From NCBI GenBank assembly GCA_964500675.1, contig CAZCNY010000005.1, forward strand, positions 218,585 through 282,584: 64,000 nt of DNA, read 5' to 3'. Below, one piece after another: positions 18,352 through 27,412 of the stretch. Each line of letters opens with the position of its first letter. Positions within the stretch are counted from its first letter, which is position 1. Made by a program: the position numbers and the translations under genes. Under the pieces are notes generated by a model. It was not told the DNA's origin. It ran no database searches and saw only the letters and a list, made by a program, of their open reading frames with translations. This stretch comes from CAMLJR01 sp964500675 (GTDB taxonomy: Bacteria; Pseudomonadota; Gammaproteobacteria; Pseudomonadales; CAMLJR01).

Positions 18352-19143
18352 TCAATTATTGAAAATCACACCGGCCAACTTGGCTTCTCCAATCGCATCG
18401 ATACTCGCGGCGATCTGCCCTTCAACGGCTCCTCCAGCAGGCACGACCAGCAGGACATAATCGCACAGTTCCGCCAATATGCGCGCATCCGCGCAGGTTC
18501 CAAGCGAGGGCGCATCGATAATGACATGGCGATCGCGGTAGCGTTCGCGCAATTCGCCGATGAGACGGCGCATGCGGGAAGAGGTGAAAAACTCCGCGCC
18601 GAGTTGACGCCGGCTACCTGCCGGTATCAAGCGCATACGGCGCACACCGGTCGAATAAATCACGTCCTTCAATTCAAGTGTGACATTTTCGAGATAATCC
18701 ACCAAACCGAAATCGATATCGATCGGCAATATTCGATGCAACGAAGGATGGTAAATATTGCAATCGACCAAGATTGAAGTTTTACTTTCGTCGAGTGCGA
18801 TCGCCGCCCCCAGATTCATGCTGACAAAGCTGGCGCCACCACCGGGCACAATCGATGTCACGAGCAAAACAAAGTTTTCCTTGCCTTGCGATAATTTGTA
18901 TAAATTGGTGCGCAACTCCCGAAATGCATTCAGCACCGATGCCTGCGTCATCCCGGGGTGAATTACCCTGAGCTGCTCAAGCTCCGAATAGTTGAGCCAA
19001 CCGATTTCCGCCATGCGGCGAATCTCTTCGCGCGAAGCTTCATCCTCAAGCGGCGGTTTGGCATTCAGATTTAATACGTTTCTGCCGGTGCGATCGCCAA
19101 TCGGCCGCAATGCGTGCGAATTATCTTTGTCGTCAGCAGCCAT
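18352..19143 (-). CDS. Polysaccharide co-polymerase kinase-like protein with degenerate P-loop
   Basis: A 263-residue MinD/BY-kinase-fold protein. The ATG at 19143 overlaps the stop of the chain-length gene (TAATG), which fixes the start; the longer open frame is a shadow. The fold is recognisable from FRELRTNLYKL, the Walker-A' strand SILVDCNIYHPSLH and the Walker-B strand HVIIDAPSL. The Walker A position reads SIVPGGGASFVSMN (about 97-110), with Ala-Ser where active tyrosine autokinases have Gly-Lys-Ser/Thr. It also ends at GVIFNN with no C-terminal tyrosine cluster. It may therefore be a non-catalytic regulator of the chain-length protein; ATP binding is doubtful. Confidence 0.8.
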   Translation of the reverse strand: MAADDKDNSHALRPIGDRTGRNVLNLNAKPPLEDEASREEIRRMAEIGWLNYSELEQLRVIHPGMTQASVLNAFRELRTNLYKLSQGKENFVLLVTSIVPGGGASFVSMNLGAAIALDESKTSILVDCNIYHPSLHRILPIDIDFGLVDYLENVTLELKDVIYSTGVRRMRLIPAGSRRQLGAEFFTSSRMRRLIGELRERYRDRHVIIDAPSLGTCADARILAELCDYVLLVVPAGGAVEGQIAASIDAIGEAKLAGVIFNN

Positions 19144-20672
19144 TACACCACTCCCGTCAGACGCACAACCGCGACAATGATGTAGCCCACCATCACGAGC
19201 GCGACAAAAATGGCTAAATAACCCCACTCGGATCTGTTCGTACGCCGTTCCAGCTGCGTATTCATGTGTGGGACGACTATCAATAAGTGAACGGATTCAG
19301 GTAACAGCGCCTGTACACGTTCGACAAAGCGCACGCGTGGATCGAGCTGAATGTAAGCGATGATAACTCCGAGCGGAACTAAGACCCCCAGCACGGGCGC
19401 CGCCAGAAAGAAATGAACAAACCGCAATCCAACCGGTCCGGTTGGATACGCGGCTGGCTCTTGGATACGGTAATTAAGCCCCTGCCCTTGCACATCGAGC
19501 GCCACCGACATACGCGCTTTCTCTTTACGCTCCAGCAAATCTTCGTAGATTTGTTTAGTGACGTTGTAATCGCGCGTCAACTCGGCAAGCTTCGCTTGGT
19601 ACTCGGCATTCTCTTTGGTGTTCTCGCTTTCACCCGCCAACATTTTTTTGGATGATTCGAGTTTTAGCTCCAAGGTTTTCACATTCACCTCGGCATCGGA
19701 AAGATCGCTTTTCAGCTTTTGATAGACCGGATTTGCCGCGCTGCCGCCATCTTGCTGGCTTGACGGCTCGCTCTCCGCTTGCTCCGCAGCTCGACGCAAA
19801 TCCTCGATTTGCTGTTTTAAAGCGACAATGTCGGGGTAAGTTTCTTGATAGCTCAAGCGAAGGGTGTCGAGCTTGGACTGAGCTTGTGCTATCGCACTGC
19901 GATAAACATCGGCTTTATAGTTCTGCGCGATGTATTGCGTCTCGTGCGCGATCTGCTGGCGCAATTCATCGCGGCGCGCTCGCGCCACCTGCAAATCCAG
20001 CGACAGATTTTCCGTTGCTGTTTTCAACGTATTGATCCGGCTGGAAATCGATTCGGCGCTAGTGTTGGGGTTATTCGCCTTCAAATCCTTGAGACGGTCT
20101 TCCGATGCTTGCAATTGCTCCTTGTAAGTCTTTACCTGATCATCGATGAACGTGTAAGCCTCGCTGCTCTCTTCGCGTTTTGAGCGCGCACTGTCGCGAA
20201 TGAACACATTAGTTACCGCCGAGGCAATGCTATAGGCTCTGCTCGCATCCCTATCTCGGAATGAAACTCTAATATGATTCTTGCCTGCGGATTCAACTTT
20301 TAAAGCGCTTCGCAAACCGCGAATGAGCGGCTCCGTGGTATAGCGATCACCAATTCTTTTAGGTGAAATGAGTTTGGCCTCGACCAATACCTGCTTCATC
20401 AATTCGTTGGAAATAATGCGTTGTTGCACGATTTGCGCCTGATCAATTTCCTCGGGGCGCGTTACCTCGGCCTGGCCGGCCAACAACGGCTTGATGATGT
20501 TCTGATCGTCGGCAAAAATGATCGCGGCGGATTCAAACTTTTTGGGCCAAAGAATACCCGCCACAACGACCAGGATGGTCACGCACGCAAAACACAACGT
20601 GACCTTGCCTTTGTGCAGATTCAGCTCTTTGAAAATCGCGTAAATCCACTCTTGCAACAACGAAGTCGGCAT
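19143..20672 (-). CDS. Chain-length determinant protein (Wzz/GNVR, exosortase-associated)
   Basis: A 509-residue inner-membrane polysaccharide co-polymerase of the PEP-CTERM locus type (TIGR03007-like). One transmembrane helix lies at ~25-43 (VTLCFACVTILVVVAGILWP) and one or two near the C-terminus (FFLAAPVLGVLVPLGVIIAY and YLAIFVALVMVGYIIVAVV). Between them is a long periplasmic coiled-coil domain (about 170-390), rich in heptad-like Leu/Glu/Lys, followed by a GNVR-type stretch (DYNVTKQIYEDLLERKEKAR). It sets polymer length with its cytoplasmic partner, whose gene overlaps its stop. A 16-bp repeat lies just upstream of the start. Confidence 0.88.
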   Translation of the reverse strand: MPTSLLQEWIYAIFKELNLHKGKVTLCFACVTILVVVAGILWPKKFESAAIIFADDQNIIKPLLAGQAEVTRPEEIDQAQIVQQRIISNELMKQVLVEAKLISPKRIGDRYTTEPLIRGLRSALKVESAGKNHIRVSFRDRDASRAYSIASAVTNVFIRDSARSKREESSEAYTFIDDQVKTYKEQLQASEDRLKDLKANNPNTSAESISSRINTLKTATENLSLDLQVARARRDELRQQIAHETQYIAQNYKADVYRSAIAQAQSKLDTLRLSYQETYPDIVALKQQIEDLRRAAEQAESEPSSQQDGGSAANPVYQKLKSDLSDAEVNVKTLELKLESSKKMLAGESENTKENAEYQAKLAELTRDYNVTKQIYEDLLERKEKARMSVALDVQGQGLNYRIQEPAAYPTGPVGLRFVHFFLAAPVLGVLVPLGVIIAYIQLDPRVRFVERVQALLPESVHLLIVVPHMNTQLERRTNRSEWGYLAIFVALVMVGYIIVAVVRLTGVV

Positions 20673-20680
20673 AAGTGCTC

Positions 20681-20710
20681 GTAAGCTATCTAATCGTTAA
20701 GCTATCTATT
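20681..20710. repeat. Short 15-16-bp tandem repeat between export and chain-length genes
   Basis: The 11-base core TAAGCTATCTA occurs twice with a period of 16 bases in the 36-base spacer between the export lipoprotein stop (20709) and the chain-length start (20672). The second copy includes the upstream stop codon. A weaker third copy (ATAAGTGCTC) precedes it. It resembles the other start-proximal repeats in this window, but these copies do not contain start codons. Confidence 0.65.
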
Positions 20711-21347
20711 AAAAACTTCTCTCGGGAATCGTCACAACATCGGATGGGTACAGCGGGTAGTTGGTGCGCAAGTCGCCTTTTTCCAATATCGCGTCGAGAT
20801 CGATTGCATACACTTTTGTACGCCCATTCACCGTGCGATACAGACGCGACTTCGCCGGAGCCGCAAACTCGGTGATTCCACCCGCCTGCAGCACAAGGTC
20901 CAACACCGTCATGCCCTGACGATAAGTGACCGAAATCGGTGTTCGCACCGCGCCGGTTACACGCACGCGACGCAGAAAATCGGCACTCGCCGGATTGGTG
21001 ACAATGACCGTCACTTCGGGATTGCGCACATAGGTGCTGAGTTTTTCGGTAATGGCTTTTGCCAGCTCCTGCGTCGTCAACCCGGCTGCAACAATATCGC
21101 CGACGAGCGGCGAGGAAATCTTGCCATCGGGCCGCACGGGAACGCGCGCCGATAATTCATCGTTGCGCCAGACTTGCACATGCAATTCATCGCCGACACC
21201 GATGCGATAATTGTTGTCCATCGCAAACTCGTTCACCGCTGGCGGCGGACCGGACTCCAAATGCTCGCTCGCACAGGCCGCCAAGCCCATGCAGCACACC
21301 ATCAATAGCCAGCGCGCAAAGCCGAATCGTTGAACGAAGCTAACCAT
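20709..21347 (-). CDS. epsE: Polysaccharide export lipoprotein (Wza/EpsE-like)
   Basis: A 212-residue outer-membrane export protein. The signal peptide ends with a lipobox, CMGLAAC, so Cys25 is the probable lipidation site. The Poly_export domain starts at NYRIGVGDELHVQVWRN and contains VRPDGKISSPLVGDI; a SLBB-like region with VTGAVRTPISVTYRQGMTVL follows. This matches the exosortase-locus export family (TIGR03027-like). It would form the outer-membrane channel for the polymer. It is encoded upstream of the chain-length and kinase-like genes in the same direction. Confidence 0.9.
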   Translation of the reverse strand: MVSFVQRFGFARWLLMVCCMGLAACASEHLESGPPPAVNEFAMDNNYRIGVGDELHVQVWRNDELSARVPVRPDGKISSPLVGDIVAAGLTTQELAKAITEKLSTYVRNPEVTVIVTNPASADFLRRVRVTGAVRTPISVTYRQGMTVLDLVLQAGGITEFAAPAKSRLYRTVNGRTKVYAIDLDAILEKGDLRTNYPLYPSDVVTIPERSF

Positions 21348-21443
21348 CCCTCATCTCCCCAATAAACTCGATTGATTTATCCGCAAAACCACACCGATCG
21401 CGCGTTACTCTAGCATTTCCGTGTCGGCAACGACACATCGCGC

Positions 21444-22868
21444 TCAACGCACGCCGGTGCCCAGCAATATCACTTCAACCGTACGCACCAGAATGTATAA
21501 GTCAAAAATCAAACTGTGATTTTTGATGTAGTACAGATCGTAGGTAAGCTTTTGCTCGGCATCGTGAGCCGAGGCGCCATAGGGGTAGCACAATTGCGCC
21601 CAGCCGGTGATGCCGGGTTTGACGCGATGGCGCTCGCGATAATAGGGAATCTGCTGGGCCAGCTCGTCGACGAATTGCGGCCTTTCCGGCCGCGGCCCGA
21701 CGAAACTCATTTCACCCTTGAGCACATTGAATATTTGCGGCAATTCGTCGATGCGTGTGTTGCGAATGAACTGGCCCGTGCGCGTGATGCGGCTATCGTT
21801 TTTTTGCGCCCAGCGCGCCTTGCCATCCTTTTCGGCATCGACGCGCATGCTGCGAAATTTGTGCACGCGGAAAATACGTCCACCGAAACCGACGCGCTCC
21901 TGACTATAGATGATCGGCGCGCGCAACCCTTCCTCGAGCTTGATCGCAACGATTGCCAGCAGCATGAAAGGCCACGTGACCAGCAGCAATAACAAACTCG
22001 CTGTCACATCGAAACCGCGTTCGAGCAAATCGCGCATGAACGAAAACGAAAAACCGTCCGAAAATACCAACCACCCCGGCGACAACGTGCGAATATCGAG
22101 CTGACCCGATTCGCGTTCGAGAAAAGTGAGATCGTCGATGACGGCGATACCGTCGAGCTTGCAATCGAGCAACTCATCCAGCGGAAAACTGTTCTGATCC
22201 GAGCGCCGGCGCTCGTCGACCGCGACAACAATTTCCTGCACTTTTCGCTGCCGACTGAGTTCGAGCAACGTCCCCTGTGGTGGAACCAGCAGATCGGCGG
22301 ACACCTTCGGCTCCAGCGCATTGATCGGCCAACAACCGACAATGGCGATATCCTCCTGCGCCTTCAGCCGCGTCAATGTCCCCAGCACACGCTGTGCGCG
22401 CGCGCCGGCACCGACGATCAACACCTGCCAACGCAGCGTTTCGTTGCCGACAACCGTGCGCGTAATGAGCCGTAACAGCGCGATAATGAACAGCGAAATG
22501 ACACTTGCGATCGCTAACACACCGCGCCCGAATAACAGCGCCAGCGAAGAAAACAGATAAAAACCGGCCGATAGAATGGCTGTGCCGATCAGAAAAATCG
22601 CCACCATCGAACGCAGCATCGACCCCGTGAGGCCTTCTGGGTTATGCGGACGGTAAGCGCCCATCGCAATCATGCAGATCAAGTTGACGATGGCGTAGAC
22701 CTGGGCGCGCGATTGCACTCCCACGAAATCGACATCGGAAATACCGCTGAAATGAAATCGCAAACTGTGCGCTGCATAGACGGCCGCAACCATGGCGACG
22801 TATTCAAGCAGTACCAACACGACGATATGAGCCGGTATGTACTGCCGAAATATCCTGATATGATTCAC
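21444..22868 (-). CDS. Initiating sugar-phosphate transferase (TIGR03013-like, WbaP/WcaJ class)
   Basis: A 474-residue polyisoprenyl-phosphate hexose-1-phosphate transferase. There are four predicted N-terminal membrane helices (1-125), a CoA-binding-like Rossmann domain (WQVLIVGAGARAQRVLGTLT), a further hydrophobic segment (ASLLLLLVTWPFMLLAIVAI) and the C-terminal catalytic domain with QERVGFGGRIFRVHKFRSMR, TRTGQFIRNTRIDELPQIFN and SFVGPRPERPQFV. It starts repeat-unit assembly by loading the first sugar phosphate on undecaprenyl phosphate. It is the first gene of the minus-strand core operon that continues with the export, chain-length and regulator genes. Confidence 0.9.
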   Translation of the reverse strand: MNHIRIFRQYIPAHIVVLVLLEYVAMVAAVYAAHSLRFHFSGISDVDFVGVQSRAQVYAIVNLICMIAMGAYRPHNPEGLTGSMLRSMVAIFLIGTAILSAGFYLFSSLALLFGRGVLAIASVISLFIIALLRLITRTVVGNETLRWQVLIVGAGARAQRVLGTLTRLKAQEDIAIVGCWPINALEPKVSADLLVPPQGTLLELSRQRKVQEIVVAVDERRRSDQNSFPLDELLDCKLDGIAVIDDLTFLERESGQLDIRTLSPGWLVFSDGFSFSFMRDLLERGFDVTASLLLLLVTWPFMLLAIVAIKLEEGLRAPIIYSQERVGFGGRIFRVHKFRSMRVDAEKDGKARWAQKNDSRITRTGQFIRNTRIDELPQIFNVLKGEMSFVGPRPERPQFVDELAQQIPYYRERHRVKPGITGWAQLCYPYGASAHDAEQKLTYDLYYIKNHSLIFDLYILVRTVEVILLGTGVR

Positions 22869-23001
22869 TGTAAACTCACGCCGAGCTAAGTAAAAAGCAT
22901 GGAATTATGGACCAGCGCGGCCGCGGCTGTCTAATCGCAACCACTCGCGCGCTCGATAATCTTCAGCCCTACTGCGTCGAACTTCCACTATAGGCCATCT
23001 T

Positions 23002-24612
23002 TTGATTTTAACCGCCGAGCTTGCGCAACGTTTTGTGCAACATCAAAAGCAGTTGCAGATGCAATCGCTGCTCGCTCTCTTCGAGACATCGCAGCGCGCC
23101 CACGCCTTTTCGCTCGATGCGGCACAGTTGACGCTCGACTTTTCAAAACAATTTTGTAACACCGAAACGTTAAAGCTTTTCGACGAGTTGTGCTTACAGC
23201 TGGATCTGCGCGCGCGCATCGACGATTTATTCAATGGCGCGACCGTCAATCGCACCGAGCAACGCCCGGCGCTGCACACTTCGCTGCGCGCTGAAGACAG
23301 CCGGGCGCCCAACTTCAACGAGGTCATGCGCGCGCAAACCGCAATGCGCAACCTGGTCGATGCACTCCATACAGAGCGGCTGCGCGGGTTTAATGGACAA
23401 CCCTTTGCCGACGTCGTTCATATCGGCATCGGCGGCTCGGATCTCGGGCCGCGCTGCGTAACCACCGCGTTGCGTGCCTTTTGCTGCAAGCGGCCGCGCG
23501 TGCACTTCGTCTCGAACGTCGATCCCGACGAGCTGACCGATACGTTGCATGAATTGAATCCTGCGACGACGCTGTTCATCACCGCATCGAAATCGTTCAC
23601 TACGCTCGAAACACTGACCAACACCACGGCCGCGCGACAGTGGCTGCAAGCGGCCGCAGGCGCACAAAGTGTCGACAACCATTTCATCGCGCTTACGGCC
23701 AATCCGGCAAAAGCGCGGGCCTTCGGCATTCCCGCCGCACAGATATTGCCGATGTGGGATTGGGTCGGCGGGCGCTTTTCGCTGTGGTCCGCCATCGGCT
23801 TGCCGATTGCCATCGCCGTCGGCTGGGATAATTTCAAGGCAATGCTGCACGGCGCCGCGACCATGGACGCACACTATCGCAGCGCTCCGTTCACCGCCAA
23901 CATGCCCGCCCTGCTCGGGTTGCTCGAATGGTGGTACTCGACATACTGGCAGGCGCACAGCGCGCTAGTACTGCCGTACTCGCATCGCTTGCGGTTGTTT
24001 CCGGCCTTTCTGCAGCAGCTGTCGATGGAAAGTCTCGGCAAGTCGGTCGATCTCGATGGTCAGCCGCTATCCGGCCACAGCGGTCTCGTGGTATGGGGCG
24101 AGCCCGGCAGCAATAGCCAGCATTCATTCATGCAATTGTTGCATCAAGGCACGCGCTTTATCCCTGTCGATTTCATCGCGGTGCTAAACACAGAGAACAG
24201 CATCGATGACCGGCACGCGCACCTCTACGCGAATTGTTTGAGCCAGAGCCGCGCATTGATGGTCGGCAAATCGCTCGTGCAAGCCGAACAGGAACTCATC
24301 GCTTCCGGCCTGGATCACGAACAAATACACAAGCTGGCGCCGCACAAGGTGCAACCCGGCAATCGCCCGAGCAACACCATCGTTCTCGATGCCCTGACAC
24401 CCGAGCGCTTGGGAGCGCTGCTTGCGCTCTACGAGCACAAGGTGTTCACGCAAAGCGTACTCTGGAACATTAATGCCTTCGACCAATGGGGCGTCGAATT
24501 GGGCAAACAAGCGGCGGCAACCATTTTTGCAGCTATCGATAACATCGGCGAAACCAATTTCGATCCCTCGACGGCGCGATTGATCGAACGATTTAAATCC
24601 GCCAAACGGTAA
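23002..24612 (+). CDS. pgi: Glucose-6-phosphate isomerase
   Basis: A 536-residue isomerase that interconverts glucose-6-phosphate and fructose-6-phosphate in the cytoplasm, feeding both glycolysis and the UDP-glucose/GDP-mannose routes. Family motifs are intact: GIGGSDLGPR, the phosphate loop TASKSFTTLET, the catalytic Glu in QLSMESLGKSVD, the His in GSNSQHSFMQLLHQGT, and the C-terminal NAFDQWGVELGKQ with the catalytic Lys. The predicted start is TTG at 23002; the next ATG (23059) would remove helix residues that the family normally has. Its neighbours suggest it was recruited to the precursor supply of the polysaccharide locus. Confidence 0.93.
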   Translation: MILTAELAQRFVQHQKQLQMQSLLALFETSQRAHAFSLDAAQLTLDFSKQFCNTETLKLFDELCLQLDLRARIDDLFNGATVNRTEQRPALHTSLRAEDSRAPNFNEVMRAQTAMRNLVDALHTERLRGFNGQPFADVVHIGIGGSDLGPRCVTTALRAFCCKRPRVHFVSNVDPDELTDTLHELNPATTLFITASKSFTTLETLTNTTAARQWLQAAAGAQSVDNHFIALTANPAKARAFGIPAAQILPMWDWVGGRFSLWSAIGLPIAIAVGWDNFKAMLHGAATMDAHYRSAPFTANMPALLGLLEWWYSTYWQAHSALVLPYSHRLRLFPAFLQQLSMESLGKSVDLDGQPLSGHSGLVVWGEPGSNSQHSFMQLLHQGTRFIPVDFIAVLNTENSIDDRHAHLYANCLSQSRALMVGKSLVQAEQELIASGLDHEQIHKLAPHKVQPGNRPSNTIVLDALTPERLGALLALYEHKVFTQSVLWNINAFDQWGVELGKQAAATIFAAIDNIGETNFDPSTARLIERFKSAKR

Positions 24613-24708
24613 TCGATGCATGGCAACATCGAGCCGGCCTTGCTAGCCTCTATCGCTAATCTCCATCCGTTGCCCGCCGCGATCGCGCAGTTTTAAGGAA
24701 GCACCCGC

Positions 24709-25986
24709 ATGCAGAACATCGAATCGTCTCGCATAGCCGTTATCGGCCTCGGTTATGTAGGCCTGCCGCTGGCCGTTGAATTCGGCAAACAGCTACCCAC
24801 CGTCGGCTTCGATATCAACGAGCAGCGTGTTGCCGAATTGCGTCGCGGTATCGACAGCACCCTCGAAACCACCGCGACCGAACTCGCGACCGCGAAACAC
24901 TTGACGATCACAGCCGAACACGCCGCGCTCGCCGATTGCAACGTTTATATCGTCACCGTGCCGACGCCTGTCGATGACAACAAGCAGCCCGATTTAACGC
25001 CGCTGCGCAAAGCCAGCGAAACCGTGGGCAAGGTGCTTAAAAGCGGCGATGTCGTCATTTACGAATCGACGGTTTACCCGGGCGCGACGGAAGAAGTTTG
25101 CGTACCGGTGATGGAAAAAATCTCGGGACTGAAATTTAACGCCGATTTTTTTGCGGGCTACAGCCCTGAGCGTATCAATCCCGGCGACAAGCAGCGCCGC
25201 TTGACCAACATTCTTAAAATCACCTCGGGCTCGACACCCGCAGCCGCCGATTTCGTCGATGCGCTCTATCGCCGCATCGTCACCGCCGGCACGCACAAAG
25301 CCAGTAACATCCGCGTCGCCGAAGCGGCAAAAGTCATCGAAAACACGCAGCGCGATGTCAACATCGCGCTCGTCAACGAACTCGCGCAGATATTCAAGCG
25401 CCTCGGTATCGACACTGAAGATGTGCTCAAAGCAGCCGGCACCAAATGGAATTTTCTGCCGTACCGCCCGGGCCTCGTCGGCGGCCATTGTATCGGCGTC
25501 GATCCCTACTATCTCGCAAGCAAAGCGCAACAGCACGGCTACTTCCCCGAAATCATCACGGCCAGCCGCCGCATCAACGACGGCATGGGCGTCTACGTCG
25601 CGAGTGAAGTGATGCGCTTGATGACGCAAAAACGCATTCACATCGTCGACGCGAATATTTTGGTGATGGGGCTGGCGTTCAAAGAAAATTGTCCGGATTT
25701 ACGCAACACGCGCGTCGTCGACATCGTCAATGAACTCGCGCTATGCAACGCGAACGTCGATGTCTACGATCCGTGGGTTGAATCCGAGCACGCCAACGCC
25801 GAATTTGGTTTCACAACCATTGCGCAACCCGCGGAGCGCCATTACGACGCCATTATCGTCGCGGTCGCGCACGACAAATTCAAAGAGATGGGTATCGATG
25901 CCGTGCGCAAACTCGCGAAAAATACATCGGTGATTTTCGATATTAAATATTTGTTTCCCGCCGACAAAGTCGACGGACGGCTGTGA
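24709..25986 (+). CDS. tviB: UDP-N-acetylhexosamine 6-dehydrogenase (TviB/WbpO type)
   Basis: A 425-residue nucleotide-sugar dehydrogenase. The N-terminal NAD-binding motif is VIGLGYVGLPLAVEFG, the middle segment has ESTVYPGATEEVCVPV and SPERINPGD, and the catalytic Cys sits in GLVGGHCIGVDPYYL. The SPERINPGDK and GHCIGVDPYY forms match the UDP-GlcNAc/GalNAc dehydrogenases (TviB, WbpO) better than UDP-glucose dehydrogenases. The product would be a UDP-HexNAc uronate for the repeat unit, a possible substrate for the locus amidotransferase and ATP-grasp ligase. AAGGAAG 8-14 bases upstream of the ATG is a strong ribosome binding site. Confidence 0.88.
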   Translation: MQNIESSRIAVIGLGYVGLPLAVEFGKQLPTVGFDINEQRVAELRRGIDSTLETTATELATAKHLTITAEHAALADCNVYIVTVPTPVDDNKQPDLTPLRKASETVGKVLKSGDVVIYESTVYPGATEEVCVPVMEKISGLKFNADFFAGYSPERINPGDKQRRLTNILKITSGSTPAAADFVDALYRRIVTAGTHKASNIRVAEAAKVIENTQRDVNIALVNELAQIFKRLGIDTEDVLKAAGTKWNFLPYRPGLVGGHCIGVDPYYLASKAQQHGYFPEIITASRRINDGMGVYVASEVMRLMTQKRIHIVDANILVMGLAFKENCPDLRNTRVVDIVNELALCNANVDVYDPWVESEHANAEFGFTTIAQPAERHYDAIIVAVAHDKFKEMGIDAVRKLAKNTSVIFDIKYLFPADKVDGRL

Positions 25987-25997
25987 CGTGCGAACGA

Positions 25998-27374
25998 TTA
26001 CGACGCGGCATCGACCGCGTGCAGCAGCTCCGCGGTTTTTTCCTGCATCAGCACGGTATCGCCACGGCTCTCGACATTCACGCGCAGCACCGGCTCGGTA
26101 TTTGAGCCGCGCACATTGAAACGCCACTCACCCATAACCATGCTCAAACCATCGGTGCGATCGATTGCTTTCGCCGCCGGCGCATAGCGCACCTCGATCG
26201 CCGCGAGCACGGCTTTGACATCCTTCACCTTGCGATTGATCTCGCCGCTGCACGGATACGCGGCCTGACGTTCGTGCATCAGCTGCGACAGCGATTTCTC
26301 GTTCACTGAAATTAATTGCGTGACGAGCAGCCACGGAATCATGCCGCTATCGCAATAAGCAAAATCGCGAAAATAATGGTGTGCGCTCATCTCGCCACCA
26401 TAAATTGCATTTTCCTTGCGCATGCGTTCCTTGATAAACGCGTGACCGGTTTTGCTTTGTACCGCAGTGCCGCCCAACCCCTGCACAATATCGATCGTAT
26501 TCCACGTCAGACGCGGATCATGCACGATGCGCTGGCCGCCGCCGAATTTGCGCAGAAACGCTTCGGCGAGCATGCCGACGATGTAATAGCCTTCGATGAA
26601 CTCACCGTTTTCGTCGAAGAAGAAGCAGCGATCGAAATCGCCGTCCCAGGCGATACCGAGATCGGCTTTGTGCGCGCGCACGGCAGCGATCGTCGGCGCG
26701 CGATTTTCTTCGAGCAGCGGATTCGGCACACCGTGCGGAAAATTGCCATCGGGCTCATGATGCACTTTGATAAATTGAAACGGCAAAAACTTTTCGAGGC
26801 GATCGACAACCAGACCGGCGCCGCCGTTGCCTGCATTCACGACAATTTTCAACGGCTTCAGTTTTTTCACGTCGACGTACGACAACAAGTGTTGTATGTA
26901 CGCATCGGCCGTATCGAGCGCTTGATAATTGCCGCGTTTGGCGACCGGCGCAAAACGATTTTCTTCGGCGACTCGTTGAATATCGAATAAGCCGCTGTCG
27001 CCGCTGATTGGCCTAGATCCTTCGCGCACGAATTTCATGCCGTTGTAATCTTTCGGATTGTGACTTGCCGTGACCGCAATACCACCGCCCATGCCTTTTC
27101 CATCGACGATGGCATGGAACGTCGCAAAATAAATTTCCTCGGTGCCGCACAAACCGATGTCATAAACATCGACGCCGCCATCGCGCAAACCATTGGCTGT
27201 CGCCGTTTTCAACGCTGCGCTGGTCAAACGAATATCGTGGCCAACCACCACGTTACCGGGCTTGACAACGTCCGCGTACGCGCGACCGATACGATAGGCA
27301 ATATCTTCATTGATCTGATCGGGAACCCGACCGCGGACATCGTAGGCCTTAAAACATTCAAACTTATCGCTCAT
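25998..27374 (-). CDS. Phosphomannomutase/phosphoglucomutase
   Basis: A 458-residue alpha-D-phosphohexomutase from the ATG at 27374 (MSDKFECFKAYDVRGRVPDQ). Four domains are recognisable from the phosphoserine loop TASHNPKDYNG, the metal loop DGDFDRCFFFD, the sugar-binding loop GGEMSAHHYF and the C-terminal phosphate-binding loop RGSNTEPVLRV. It converts hexose-6-phosphate to hexose-1-phosphate (AlgC/ManB role), feeding GalU and ManC encoded just upstream. The open frame continues 36 codons further 5', but that extension overlaps galU and has no family similarity. Convergent with the dehydrogenase gene at 24709. Confidence 0.92.
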   Translation of the reverse strand: MSDKFECFKAYDVRGRVPDQINEDIAYRIGRAYADVVKPGNVVVGHDIRLTSAALKTATANGLRDGGVDVYDIGLCGTEEIYFATFHAIVDGKGMGGGIAVTASHNPKDYNGMKFVREGSRPISGDSGLFDIQRVAEENRFAPVAKRGNYQALDTADAYIQHLLSYVDVKKLKPLKIVVNAGNGGAGLVVDRLEKFLPFQFIKVHHEPDGNFPHGVPNPLLEENRAPTIAAVRAHKADLGIAWDGDFDRCFFFDENGEFIEGYYIVGMLAEAFLRKFGGGQRIVHDPRLTWNTIDIVQGLGGTAVQSKTGHAFIKERMRKENAIYGGEMSAHHYFRDFAYCDSGMIPWLLVTQLISVNEKSLSQLMHERQAAYPCSGEINRKVKDVKAVLAAIEVRYAPAAKAIDRTDGLSMVMGEWRFNVRGSNTEPVLRVNVESRGDTVLMQEKTAELLHAVDAAS

Positions 27375-27412
27375 CACTGCACTCGATTCGTCGCTGATCT
27401 CAATAAACAGAA

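Noticed and set aside
18837..18850. Loss of the Walker A Lys in the kinase-like gene as a sequencing frameshift
   Set aside because: The frame is open and family-like on both sides of the motif, so a frameshift does not explain the change.
19144..19227. N-terminal extension of the kinase-like protein
   Set aside because: It overlaps the chain-length gene and encodes residues unlike the family; the TAATG junction at 19143 gives the proper start.
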